A stretch of 64,000 nt of DNA from Perkinsus marinus ATCC 50983 (taxonomy: Eukaryota > Perkinsozoa > Perkinsida > Perkinsidae): NCBI RefSeq assembly GCF_000006405.1, contig NW_003209345.1:1-64000 (forward strand), written 5' to 3'. The notes under the pieces were generated by a model, which saw only the letters and a list, made by a program, of their open reading frames with translations, ran no database searches and was not told where the DNA came from. This document shows positions 36,997 to 46,010 of this stretch, one piece after another (the stretch's first letter is position 1; each line of letters opens with the position of its first letter). The translations under genes and the position numbers were made by a program.

Positions 36997-38725
36997 TTAT
37001 ATAATGGTTTTGCCGAGGGCGCTCTCAACCAATTCCAATCCAAGGCGAACCTGATGTGCATGGGTATGGGATGAATGTGGCTTAATTCGTTCTACAGTTG
37101 GTGTGCCTCTTATAAGAGGATTATCTCCATGAAGTTGCTCCTCAAACTCACTGTCATCTAATTTATTCTCATCATCAGCAGGCTGGGCAGCGTTGGCTGA
37201 CCAAGTGCTATTTATATCCCTACATCTATCTAATCCCCACTACATGACTGTATCGGAGACGTCTTCGGACTGCTCATATCACGGGATTTCCGCAGAATTT
37301 CCATATCCATAATGGGGTTGATCTCCACGAGATCCATGCTGCCCAACTGTCCTGTCATGGCCAACCTCTCACAGATGTAATGAGATTCTCTGAATGTACA
37401 CTTACTCTACACGACACACTCCATGGATAGTTACCTATAGGTAAGACCGCCCTTAGCCTTCGTACCCGTACCCGGGGCAATGACTGGATCTGAACATCAA
37501 CTGACCATGGACATGTACCGTATCATCTTCACCTATGCCATCAATGTCGAGAGAGAGGTGGATAGGACGATCGCCTCTTGGATTAATATGCTTTAAAGCT
37601 TGCTCCATAACCGCTGAGATACCCAAGCGATCGACATCAGTCATGGTGAAACACTGTAAAAAGGCCATGATAGTACACACACTATATGGGCTCATCACCT
37701 TGACACGGGATTGTCTTAGGAGCCTCCTCTCCTCGGGATCGATATCTCGCAGGCCAATGAATGCTAATGTAAACATACATGAGACTAGACTGATCGATAT
37801 TCCTTACCGATCCTATCTTCCTTCAATGGGTGGGATAGATGTTCATCCAGCCATTCGAAACCTCTAGCTCGCTTTTCAAACCACCCCATTACGTGGGCAG
37901 CAGGCATACCTGATTACTACAGTACACCACCTGATAGGTAGTGGTGAACCAACCATGGTAGTTCCCAGATGGACTGGTCTCGGGATGGTTGCAATCGCCA
38001 TGAGCATCGACCCAGATGACACAAGTTTCTGGTCGAGCACGCATGATACCTGATGAATCCTTTATACATTCACGTTCGCTGATACATTCACGTACCAGCA
38101 ATAGTAGGACATCCCAGACTATGATCACCACCAACAGTCAAGACAAACTTACCCTCGCTGGCTGCATTATACACTGCATCAAATATCTGATACCACAATG
38201 ATGTTGTTGAAATAAGAATACAATTCTTGAGGAGCTCACATGTCCACATGCCCGACCGATTTTTTCACAGTTCTTGATTTTGGCATTGTCATAATATGGA
38301 ATGGCGGCTCGAGAAGACGGCACTGAACATCTCCGATAACCCTGATTAACGTTGCAAACGATATTACCCAATGGAGCATTAGAGACTGGTGTGTTGGCTA
38401 ATAGATCAAAGTCGAGATCACCACGATCCTCGAAGGCCCAGCCTACCTCTTTGGTGACCTAAACATCAGTACCATCACTTGATCACAAAGATGAGATGGC
38501 ATAACAACTTACCGCTTCGAGACCACCATCCCTGAGGGCTTGGGGGAGCCTTGTCAACTCTGAGTCGTAGTCCTGACCATCGGATATAGGAGCACCTGTA
38601 AGCATAGGGTGAGTGGATAGAGGAGAGGAGTAGGAGTCACCTATCATAGCGAGGGTCTTGGGCTCACGGAGAGTTCTTGAAGTTGGTTCACCACAGCCGA
38701 TCATAGTAGAAAAGGATGAGCCCAT
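36997..38725 (-). CDS. arginase
   Basis: Binuclear manganese enzyme that hydrolyses L-arginine to ornithine and urea. Exons read in order from the ATG at 38725: 38513-38725 ([21 protein letters not shown]), 38240-38458, one starting at 38186 with the metal-site motif [15 protein letters not shown], then [20 protein letters not shown] with the DAHxD metal ligands. Next come [56 protein letters not shown], and [20 protein letters not shown] with the DxD ligands. Further on are GGLTYRE and LVEINPIMD, and the C-terminus [17 protein letters not shown] ends at 36997. All metal ligands of the family are present. Introns are about 45-90 bases. The exon before the last may use one of two donors, so a few residues there are uncertain. 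No signal peptide is seen, so a cytosolic enzyme is likely. Confidence 0.92.
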
Positions 38726-38834
38726 ATATTGAATGAAGAATGAATGATGATATAGTCTGAAGGCACCTGTGATGGTATAGGACTAGGAGAAACCTTCACG
38801 CTGCTCAAACGACGCCAGATTTCTGAAGACCACG

Positions 38835-39065
38835 TGTCACGCCTGATGACCAGCCGTGATAGTCTACTCGCTCGCCCTGGAGAAACGCCCCGAAGCCGTG
38901 ATGATTCGTTATATATTGAGTATTGAGTATTATTGCTAATTCAGTGACTGCATGTATACTCCGTAGCCATCTGGCTCAAGTATTCTCTTTGCTTGTTTAT
39001 ACGATGGCGAGTAGCGTTCGGCAGTCGGAGCATGCGGAAGCCTCACGGACCAACGTGCCACAACA
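38835..39065 (+). repeat. 5' LTR (231 bp)
   Basis: Identical to 45284-45514. It contains TATATATTGAG near 38910, the spliced-leader-like sequence at 38960-38980, and the gag start codon at 39004, so the first 20 gag codons lie inside the repeat. Confidence 0.95.
38960..38980 (+). promoter_or_regulatory. spliced-leader sequence inside the 5' LTR
   Basis: T, CCGTAGCCAT and CTGGCTCAAG: the perkinsid leader with one T fewer than the copy at 468-489. It is followed by TATTCTC rather than by a GT donor, so this is leader joined to mRNA sequence and not an SL RNA gene. The gag ATG follows 23 nt later, the position expected for a trans-spliced 5' UTR. Confidence 0.85.
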
Positions 39066-40659
39066 TGGTGACAGCTGTGCACGAGGTGGTGAAGGAGAGG
39101 TTCCTGACGACTGCACCGTCGATCACTTGCAAAAGCAGTTACGTTCTCTCCGCATGAAGAGAGGCCGTGCCCGTGGTAATCAGAAACGCATTCGCGAGGC
39201 CATTGACAACATCATTCTTGATGAGCTGGCACCAGCGGAGCAGGTGCGCGAAGATTGTGAAATGATCGATGCACTCCATCAGAAGGAGGACACTATTGCC
39301 GCAGAAATTGAGTCTCTTGACGCCGACATTGCTGAGACCATAGCCAAGGTCGATCTTCTACGGTCAACACGAGCTAGGGAGCAAGGTAGATCCCGGGTAG
39401 GTTCACCAACCCCCTCGGTGAACGACGGTTGCTCGAGTACTAGATCTTATGGGGAGCTCAGTCTTGGCCAACATGGAGCTCCCGTATGGGTACCCACGGA
39501 TCACAGAGGAAGAACGGCACCTCCTATGAGCTCCGACTCGGCATCCCGAGCTCAGAGTTTGAAGAGTGTGGTGGCCCAATCTGTGCCCGTGCCCGCGCTA
39601 GAAGTTTTTCCATCTGTGTCCCACCGCCCGGCAACGTCAACCGAAGTCTCGCGCCTCAAATTCGCCCAGTGCGAGGACGCTATGAGCTTATCCAGGCATT
39701 ACACGTCTGTGGAGGCAATCCTGGCGGAGGCCAATGCTGGAACGCTCTCGGGAGAGACCTTCGTACCGCACAGGCATCTGCGCGTGGCATGTGTTTCGAG
39801 ATTGGTGTCTTCTCTCAAACCCGTGGCTCTGAAATCTGCGGCGGAAGATCAGGCACTGAGTACCCAGTGGGACTGGTGTGGGGTTAAGGCTGCTCTTCTG
39901 GGACAGTTCTGTCGAAGATCAATACTACAGAAAGCATACGCCACGTCCATCTCGCGCCTGTCATTCCCGGGTGTGGCTCACTGCGACAACTTCCTAAACG
40001 AGGCCGATAGAATTGTCAATTTGCATCGAGATGCCTTCGAGGCTTCATCGAGTGAAAGAAGAGTGGTTATCAGGGCCATAGTCGGACGACTCCCTCGAGA
40101 GATCCGGGGCCTAGTCATACGGGCTATCAGAGACTGTCGCTTGGATGTGGATGCTCTGGATAGGGAGTGGGAACTCCTTCTTCCTTGGCGAGGGAGGGTC
40201 GCTGGCGATCTCAGATCAGTTCGAGAAGTGATTCGATCCATCTGTCGTTCGAGTGAGGACGTCGAGCTGGCCGCCAATCCTCTCGAAGCAATGCCAGTGC
40301 CCAAGCATGATCAAATATCATTCGCGGGAGGTTCTGCAAAGGGTGAGACCAAAGCTGCGCGAACCTCGGGAAACTTGGAGAACTGGGTTAAAGGCTTTGC
40401 AAAGGCGCTCGTTGTTACCGGCGATGGCTGTGAGGACGAGTTTCAAATGAGAGATATCCTTTTTGCTAAGGACGCTCGCTTCTTTCGCTCTCGTCGGGGC
40501 GCTGCCAAGCCATATGTTATCGCCTGTTACGGCACCGAGTCCGCGGCCATTGAGGCCACCGCTCGTCTAGAAGGTAAAGGGTACAAGCAGCGCCCCTTTG
40601 TCTTCCGGGGCGTCTCAAGCTCTGCCAATCCCGCCAGTATGGAGTCGGGAAACTGCTAA
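39004..40659 (+). CDS. retrotransposon Gag-like protein
   Basis: 551 residues from the ATG at 39004 (MASSVRQSEHAEAS), the first ATG after the leader sequence. An in-frame ATG at 38923 would lie upstream of the leader and is unlikely to be used. An N-terminal charged coiled coil (LQKQLRSLRMKRGRARGNQK and the following Asp/Glu-rich helices) spans roughly residues 35-115, then a Ser/Pro-rich linker, then a probable capsid-like helical region (around residues 210-430). No CCHC zinc knuckle is present. The frame overlaps the 5' LTR and the primer-binding site. It ends at 40659, in a different frame from pol and 92 bases before pol's frame opens. Confidence 0.85.
   Translation: MASSVRQSEHAEASRTNVPQHGDSCARGGEGEVPDDCTVDHLQKQLRSLRMKRGRARGNQKRIREAIDNIILDELAPAEQVREDCEMIDALHQKEDTIAAEIESLDADIAETIAKVDLLRSTRAREQGRSRVGSPTPSVNDGCSSTRSYGELSLGQHGAPVWVPTDHRGRTAPPMSSDSASRAQSLKSVVAQSVPVPALEVFPSVSHRPATSTEVSRLKFAQCEDAMSLSRHYTSVEAILAEANAGTLSGETFVPHRHLRVACVSRLVSSLKPVALKSAAEDQALSTQWDWCGVKAALLGQFCRRSILQKAYATSISRLSFPGVAHCDNFLNEADRIVNLHRDAFEASSSERRVVIRAIVGRLPREIRGLVIRAIRDCRLDVDALDREWELLLPWRGRVAGDLRSVREVIRSICRSSEDVELAANPLEAMPVPKHDQISFAGGSAKGETKAARTSGNLENWVKGFAKALVVTGDGCEDEFQMRDILFAKDARFFRSRRGAAKPYVIACYGTESAAIEATARLEGKGYKQRPFVFRGVSSSANPASMESGNC
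39066..39083 (+). promoter_or_regulatory. candidate tRNA primer-binding site
   Basis: Starts TGGTGACAG at the base directly after the 5' LTR. TGG pairs with the CCA end of tRNAs. It lies inside the gag reading frame. The primer tRNA is not identified. Confidence 0.55.
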
Positions 40660-40814
40660 GGTCGGCGCGGGTTGAGGGACCCCCGTCGATCGTTAATACT
40701 CTTCCCTCTCATCAGCATAACTCTCGTTCACCGTCGCAGTTGTCCACGTGAGGTATTGGGCAATCTCAAGCTGGACGAGATGTTCCTGATGCTGTTTACC
40801 CGTATTCCTCCGCT
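40660..40814 (+). promoter_or_regulatory. gag-pol spacer with possible trans-splice acceptor
   Basis: 155 bases between the gag stop and the pol ATG. A pyrimidine tract ending in CAG occurs at about 40699-40715 (CTTCCCTCTCATCAG), with a second CAG at 40739. The pol frame first opens at 40752. A short upstream ORF starts at 40780 and overlaps the pol start out of frame. No frameshift overlap is possible. Confidence 0.45.
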
Positions 40815-43800
40815 ATGCCGAAGCAGGTCACTAACTCTTGCCTGAGCTGGTCGCACTGTTCGAGTTCCGCGAGAGGTGAGCCGGAAGCAGGTCTGTCAAC
40901 ACCAAAGTCATGCGACATAAGTCGGCCTTCTGGAACAGAGCTGCCATGTCCTGTTCTTACTCACTCCATCAGCCCCCAGCCCGTGAGTATGCCTTCATCG
41001 CCATCGTCGTACACGCTCGCCTTGCACAAGGATCCGGTAGAGGATCGACTATGCTCGGTGGCCTTGGATATTCAACACCGCACGGTTTTACTGGACTCCC
41101 CACCCGAGTTAACAATCTCGGTCGACATAGTGGATGCTGCTCTGTCGCCAAACTCTGTGGGTCTCCATAAACCACCTGCCCGTATATCAAGAATTCGCGG
41201 GGTCGTGGACTCGGGGGCGGGCAAGAGCTATATAATGTTCGGCAACTCCTCTGAGCATACTACTGAGTCGGCCAAGTTTCATAGGATACCCACATCGGTT
41301 TGGGTGGGACTGGCTGATGGCAGTCGCTGTAGCATCACGGAGATGATTGCGGTTGTCGTGACCGTGAGAAAGCCTTTGGAGGCCTCGCTCGGTCCAGTCA
41401 ACGTCTCTGTCCTCCCAAACCATGAGCGAAACAGCGAGACATGTATGCTGATTGGACGCGACCTCGGAGCAGCCTTGGGCCTCTGCTTGGACCTGGGTGC
41501 AGGTGTTGTTCGCAGCGCTGAGAAATCAGCCGACGAACCTATCGTGGACAACTCCGATTTCGTTCGGTATGTTGATCAACTCAGTGCCACTACTGCTGCC
41601 CAGCCCAGACTTGTCGATGCATGCACGACGGAATATCTAACGCCATCCTTACCTGAAGACCTATCCAAGAAGGTCGAGGCCTTGATAAACCGTTCGGTCG
41701 CGGAGGGCTTTTTCCAAGAGCCAACCTTGCCAGGGTATCGACTTGCTTTTCGTAACCTCAGTGAAGAGGACAAACCGGACTGTGTCGAACAGGTGGCGGC
41801 CCTCTTCGTAGATCTCCCGGATACTCCAATAGCCACTGCCAAAAGCCGTCTATATGCACTGCATGCCTACAAGAAGCTCGCAGAGGGCCAGAAATCAGTG
41901 TACAGCAAGCTCATCGAGGCATACGTGGCGAGAGGTTTCTGGCGGCCTGTGTCCGGTGACGAGGCCACTTCAACTAGGATCACTTTGCCGCCGTGTCCAT
42001 GCTTCGTCACGAATTGGGAACGAAAGCCCAGGGTGGTGCTGGACTGCAGACCGGTTAACCAAGCTTTAGGCAAAGTTTCAAGTCCACGGGTCATCCCCTG
42101 GACTCTGATCCTCGCGATGCGTTTGCAGGGAGATGTTGTGCTGCTACAAGGCGACTGCGAGGCCGCATTTTACAAATGCAGGCTCTTGCGTCATACTGTG
42201 TTGATTCAGGCGGCTACTGGTCTCTTTGAGTGTCTGAGAGTGAGCTTTGGCCTCCATTTCGGCCCTGGGTCTTTGACGACAGGGATTCACCGGATTGAGA
42301 CTAGCATCCGCAACGTGCTGACTGAGCTGTGGCCCTTAGTCAACATGGTGATCCGGTGGTATGTGGACGACCTCGTCATGTCGGCAGACGATGTGGCGAT
42401 AGCAGTCGCAGGGTTTGCTATGGTCATCTATGCTCTACTGCTCCTCGGTTTCAGCGCACAGATGGCGAAGGTGGCCGCCCTGGTCCATTCCTCAGTGGTC
42501 AACCAGTTCAAGGAGGCGTGTCGTCAATACGGCGTTCAGCTTCCGGTGAAGGAGCGGGTTGAGATTCTTGGCCTCACAGCTTCCTTCGACGACAACCACC
42601 TAGTTCTCGACTGCAATCGACAGTCTCGGTGGTCTGTAGTTGAGGCATTTCTCGAGTGTCGTTCACCAACAAAACGTCTGGCCTTCCAAGCGGCTGGCGC
42701 GGCTGCGTATGATGTGGGACAAATCCATCCGATCGAGCGCCTGGTCTCGGATTGCCTTCGAGCCATAGTGGGACGAGCCTTTAGTCACCTAGCTTGGGGT
42801 ACGGAGTACGACATCGGCAAGCTGTCCGACCGCTTGAGAGAAGCGTACTGTGCCATACTTGACTGGCTGAGGGAGCTCACTCCCGCTGATAAATGTATGC
42901 ACCGGTCGCTACTGAGATCCTGCAAGAGCGAACCGGTGAGGTTGATCCTAGAGACTGATGCCAGCTTGACTGGAGGTGGCTTCTCGCTGTGGGTAGGCTC
43001 GGATAGTGCTCAAGTCGGCGACTGTGGTACATTCGAATTGGGTAGTGCGGCATGGCGGTGGACTGCGAGATCCAGCTGTTGGCACAGTAACAGAAGGGAG
43101 CTGGCGGCCCTGTGGCGTGGCATCCTCTTCACCAGCACATTACTCACAGCCTGGATTTCCTCGCAGTCAAGTCCCGATCGAGCCGTTCTGGTTATACGGA
43201 CGGACAACGCCGCTTGTGCTCGGTGGGCCAACGACGTCAAGGTATCTCGTGCACTGGAAGCACGGGCACTGCAGAGACTGGCGGCAGCAATTCGGGCTGA
43301 GATCGTGCTGATCAAAGCCCATGGGGTAGAAGTCAGTATGCGGCATCTCCCCGGAGTCTTAAATGTGCGAGCCGACAGGCTTTCGAGAGCTCTGGAGCGT
43401 AAGACCAGGGGTGGGTCTCAGCTAGGGCGGCTCATGCAAGACCATCTCGACCCACCGGTGCGAGTCGCTCAGGAACTGGACGATTTTGTCTGCCGTCTGG
43501 GTGAGCTGCCAGTTGCCAAGAGGGTCGACGTCCCCCAGTTTGAGCCTATCGGTCAGCCTTTCGACCGAGTCTGTCAGTTACAGGAATGTGATACCCCGGT
43601 CGAGACACATCCCGTTGGCCTGGCCGACACCGTGGCTTCTCGGAGCTGGGATGTCGACTGCGCTCTGCATGGATGGAAGACGCTCCGCTTTGCCTTTCAG
43701 GCGTGGTCGGGATCAGTGGCTATACCGTCGGACTATCCCACGGCCTACAGTGACGAGGATGTCTGGTCTTTCATACGATCCTTACAGCGGTCATCGCGTG

Positions 43801-45308
43801 CCGCGGTAGTGGATGGTGCGGAGAACCGGAAGCTACCTACCAAATTCCATGTCGATAAGGATGGCACACTTTTCTACAAGTGCGTGGGCGCGGATGGCAA
43901 GCTGTTCCTCGCCTTTTACGTGCCCAGTGATTGTAACTTTACACGCCGGCTACTGGCGCGGGTCTACCATAAGGCCGGTGCACACTGCAGTGCCCAGGCG
44001 ACCGTTGAACGTGCTATTGAGGCGGGGTTTTTTACCCCCAGGCTCCGACAAGTGGTCACCAACGAGATGGCGACATGTGTGAGATGCCAGGTCTTGAGCA
44101 GTAGGCGCGAATGGGCGGTCACTCCCGGCCAAGCGGGGGGAGGCCCGGGATTCGATCTGTACAGGCTGGCCCTCGAAACCCCCGAGCCCTACCTCTGGGT
44201 TGGCATCGACGTCCTATCCCTTGGGCCCTTCAAGTGCCTGACGTGCGTTTGCCTCCTTACGAAACACGCCTGCTGGATCGCGCTGGGTGGCGGCCAGACG
44301 GCTGAAGAACTGCTTGAGGCGACTGAGAGGGTCGCTCGCCGGCAAGGCGGTTGCAGGTTCCGGTACATAGTGTGTGATGGAGCGGTAGGGAGCAGGACCT
44401 ACACCATGGAGGTAGGGAGACGGCTGAACGCGCAAGTCGTGTTGCAGGACCCAAGAGCCCCTTGGGCCGGCGGGTTCGAAACTCATCACCGGATCGGGCT
44501 CAAAGCAGCACGAGTCTTGTTTCACGGCTACAGTAGGAACTGTGACTGGGGAAACTCGGTTGTTGCCCAGGACTTCTGCGACGAGGTGTGCAGTATCATC
44601 AACTCGCGTCCTTTGACTAGCGGCGACGTCACCCAGGACGCTCGGGTAGTCGCACTCACCCCGAACTCTTTGCGATTCGGCTATTCATTGAGAGGTCACC
44701 AAGGAGTGGGGTTGATCACCCCGGATCTTGCAGGGAGTTCTGAGGCGATGGATGATGCTGAGAAGTCTGCTTTCGTCGGCCGTCGCGCACATCTAATGAG
44801 ATCATTCGTCAACCATTACCTTCCGGCCCGTCGTCGAGCAGTCTTCGAAACGTTAAGCGGGGGTAGCCGCCCTACGCAACCCTTCCGAGTGGGTGACTCG
44901 GTCATCATTCATCAGCCGTCGCGGAAGCAGGACGCATGCTGGCGAACCGGATGGGTTGTCAGCTGCCTATCTACGCACAGATACAGAGTATTGCACTCGT
45001 CACCACGGGCTGGAGCAGAGAGGATCACCATCGAGAATCACTACAACCTGCACCCGTTGAAGCTTGCTTGTGAAGTGCACGCAGGTCCCACTCTGGTCGG
45101 TGCCAGACTTAGAGTCCTGCTGTCACACGCCGATGGCTTCCGGGATTATCATTGGGGTACCATCTTGGTTGATCGAAGCGAAGATGATCGTGTACTCATC
45201 GTGTGGGACGTTGCAGATGAAGGTGTGTCCGCCCGTGAATGGCTAGCTCTCTCTCAAGAGACTTGGGACTACGGGGAGGGGCATGTCACGCCTGATGACC
45301 AGCCGTGA
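40815..45308 (+). CDS. retrotransposon Pol polyprotein (protease, RT, RNase H, integrase)
   Basis: 1,497 residues. The aspartic protease active site DSGAGKS is at residue 132. RT blocks are KPRVVLDCRPVNQAL, FECLRVSFGLHFGPGSL and the catalytic YVDD at residue 516. RNase H starts at ETDASLTGG (Asp near residue 715) and includes SNRRELAALWRG and RTDNAACARWANDV. The integrase HHCC region has AGAHCSAQATVERA and CVRCQ (from about residue 1050). The integrase core has LWVGIDVLSLG, CDGAVGS and APWAGGFETHHR. About 140 residues follow the core, with a basic GDSVIIHQPSRKQ block and a C-terminal domain of unknown role. The last eight codons, including the stop, lie in the 3' LTR. The frame is fully open, consistent with a potentially active element. 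Confidence 0.93.
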   Translation: MPKQVTNSCLSWSHCSSSARGEPEAGLSTPKSCDISRPSGTELPCPVLTHSISPQPVSMPSSPSSYTLALHKDPVEDRLCSVALDIQHRTVLLDSPPELTISVDIVDAALSPNSVGLHKPPARISRIRGVVDSGAGKSYIMFGNSSEHTTESAKFHRIPTSVWVGLADGSRCSITEMIAVVVTVRKPLEASLGPVNVSVLPNHERNSETCMLIGRDLGAALGLCLDLGAGVVRSAEKSADEPIVDNSDFVRYVDQLSATTAAQPRLVDACTTEYLTPSLPEDLSKKVEALINRSVAEGFFQEPTLPGYRLAFRNLSEEDKPDCVEQVAALFVDLPDTPIATAKSRLYALHAYKKLAEGQKSVYSKLIEAYVARGFWRPVSGDEATSTRITLPPCPCFVTNWERKPRVVLDCRPVNQALGKVSSPRVIPWTLILAMRLQGDVVLLQGDCEAAFYKCRLLRHTVLIQAATGLFECLRVSFGLHFGPGSLTTGIHRIETSIRNVLTELWPLVNMVIRWYVDDLVMSADDVAIAVAGFAMVIYALLLLGFSAQMAKVAALVHSSVVNQFKEACRQYGVQLPVKERVEILGLTASFDDNHLVLDCNRQSRWSVVEAFLECRSPTKRLAFQAAGAAAYDVGQIHPIERLVSDCLRAIVGRAFSHLAWGTEYDIGKLSDRLREAYCAILDWLRELTPADKCMHRSLLRSCKSEPVRLILETDASLTGGGFSLWVGSDSAQVGDCGTFELGSAAWRWTARSSCWHSNRRELAALWRGILFTSTLLTAWISSQSSPDRAVLVIRTDNAACARWANDVKVSRALEARALQRLAAAIRAEIVLIKAHGVEVSMRHLPGVLNVRADRLSRALERKTRGGSQLGRLMQDHLDPPVRVAQELDDFVCRLGELPVAKRVDVPQFEPIGQPFDRVCQLQECDTPVETHPVGLADTVASRSWDVDCALHGWKTLRFAFQAWSGSVAIPSDYPTAYSDEDVWSFIRSLQRSSRAAVVDGAENRKLPTKFHVDKDGTLFYKCVGADGKLFLAFYVPSDCNFTRRLLARVYHKAGAHCSAQATVERAIEAGFFTPRLRQVVTNEMATCVRCQVLSSRREWAVTPGQAGGGPGFDLYRLALETPEPYLWVGIDVLSLGPFKCLTCVCLLTKHACWIALGGGQTAEELLEATERVARRQGGCRFRYIVCDGAVGSRTYTMEVGRRLNAQVVLQDPRAPWAGGFETHHRIGLKAARVLFHGYSRNCDWGNSVVAQDFCDEVCSIINSRPLTSGDVTQDARVVALTPNSLRFGYSLRGHQGVGLITPDLAGSSEAMDDAEKSAFVGRRAHLMRSFVNHYLPARRRAVFETLSGGSRPTQPFRVGDSVIIHQPSRKQDACWRTGWVVSCLSTHRYRVLHSSPRAGAERITIENHYNLHPLKLACEVHAGPTLVGARLRVLLSHADGFRDYHWGTILVDRSEDDRVLIVWDVADEGVSAREWLALSQETWDYGEGHVTPDDQP
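45267..45283 (+). promoter_or_regulatory. polypurine tract before the 3' LTR
   Basis: GGGGAGGGG, followed by CA, directly abuts the 3' LTR. This is the expected plus-strand primer site, and it lies inside pol coding sequence. Confidence 0.7.
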
Positions 45309-45514
45309 TAGTCTACTCGCTCGCCCTGGAGAAACGCCCCGAAGCCGTGATGATTCGTTATATATTGAGTATTGAGTATTATTGCTAATTCAGTGACTGC
45401 ATGTATACTCCGTAGCCATCTGGCTCAAGTATTCTCTTTGCTTGTTTATACGATGGCGAGTAGCGTTCGGCAGTCGGAGCATGCGGAAGCCTCACGGACC
45501 AACGTGCCACAACA
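45284..45514 (+). repeat. 3' LTR (231 bp)
   Basis: Identical to the 5' LTR. It holds the pol stop codon (45306-45308), a second leader sequence at 45409-45429 and the gag ATG at 45453. That ATG reads into flanking DNA for a few codons after the element ends. Confidence 0.95.
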
Positions 45515-46010
45515 ACGAGATAGATATTGATCACACTATTGCCTGATTTACGTGTAACTCCCACAATCTGAAAATGTATACAACTCCCACAAGACTAATA
45601 TACGGCTCTGGATAGTGTTAGACAACTTATCCATTCGAGCCGCTTTACGATACTCATGTGCGCCAGCCGGATCTTTGAATAGCGCGCGCCCAGTAATTCT
45701 ACTTCTTTGGAAACGATTATACGTGTAAACTTCAAGCGGCCCAAAGTGGTGCTGGTACTCGCTAACGTGATCTTACAGCCCTCACAGATAGCCTATGTGC
45801 CGGGATTTCCCATATGGCAAGGCCCTCTAGTAGAGGGTCTCTCCAGTAGAGGGTCTCTACTAAACTGCATGATGAGCTATGCACTATAACTTATGTTCGC
45901 TGTCATTAACTGGGACAGTGTGGGAAGACTGAATCATAACTAAACCCGTATTGACTACCATCCTCCTATCACTGTCTACTACAGTTGTTTTGATCTTTAT
46001 TTTATAATTC
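45515..46010. other. intergenic with a small repeat
   Basis: No gene recognised. AGTAGAGGGTCTCT is repeated in tandem around 45829-45859. The end of the stretch contains the promoter of the CWC16-family gene. Confidence 0.45.

Larger units (their letters stand above)
38835..45514 (+). mobile_element. LTR retrotransposon with spliced leader in its LTRs
   Basis: 6,680-bp element bounded by identical 231-bp direct repeats that begin TGTCACG and end CAACA (TG...CA ends). Gag and pol are intact. TGGTGACAG, a primer-binding-site candidate, starts at the first base after the 5' LTR (39066). A purine tract, GGGGAGGGG, ends two bases before the 3' LTR. Flanking bases ACG occur on both sides, a possible but weak 3-bp target duplication. 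Domain order (protease, RT, RNase H, integrase) fits Ty3/Gypsy or BEL/Pao elements, and I cannot decide which. The identical LTRs and open frames indicate recent insertion. The most unusual features are the spliced-leader sequence in each LTR and the overlap of both ORFs with the LTRs. Confidence 0.93.

Noticed and set aside
38923-39003. In-frame ATG at 38923 as the gag start
   Set aside because: It lies upstream of the leader sequence. The ATG at 39004 directly follows the leader and is the natural start.
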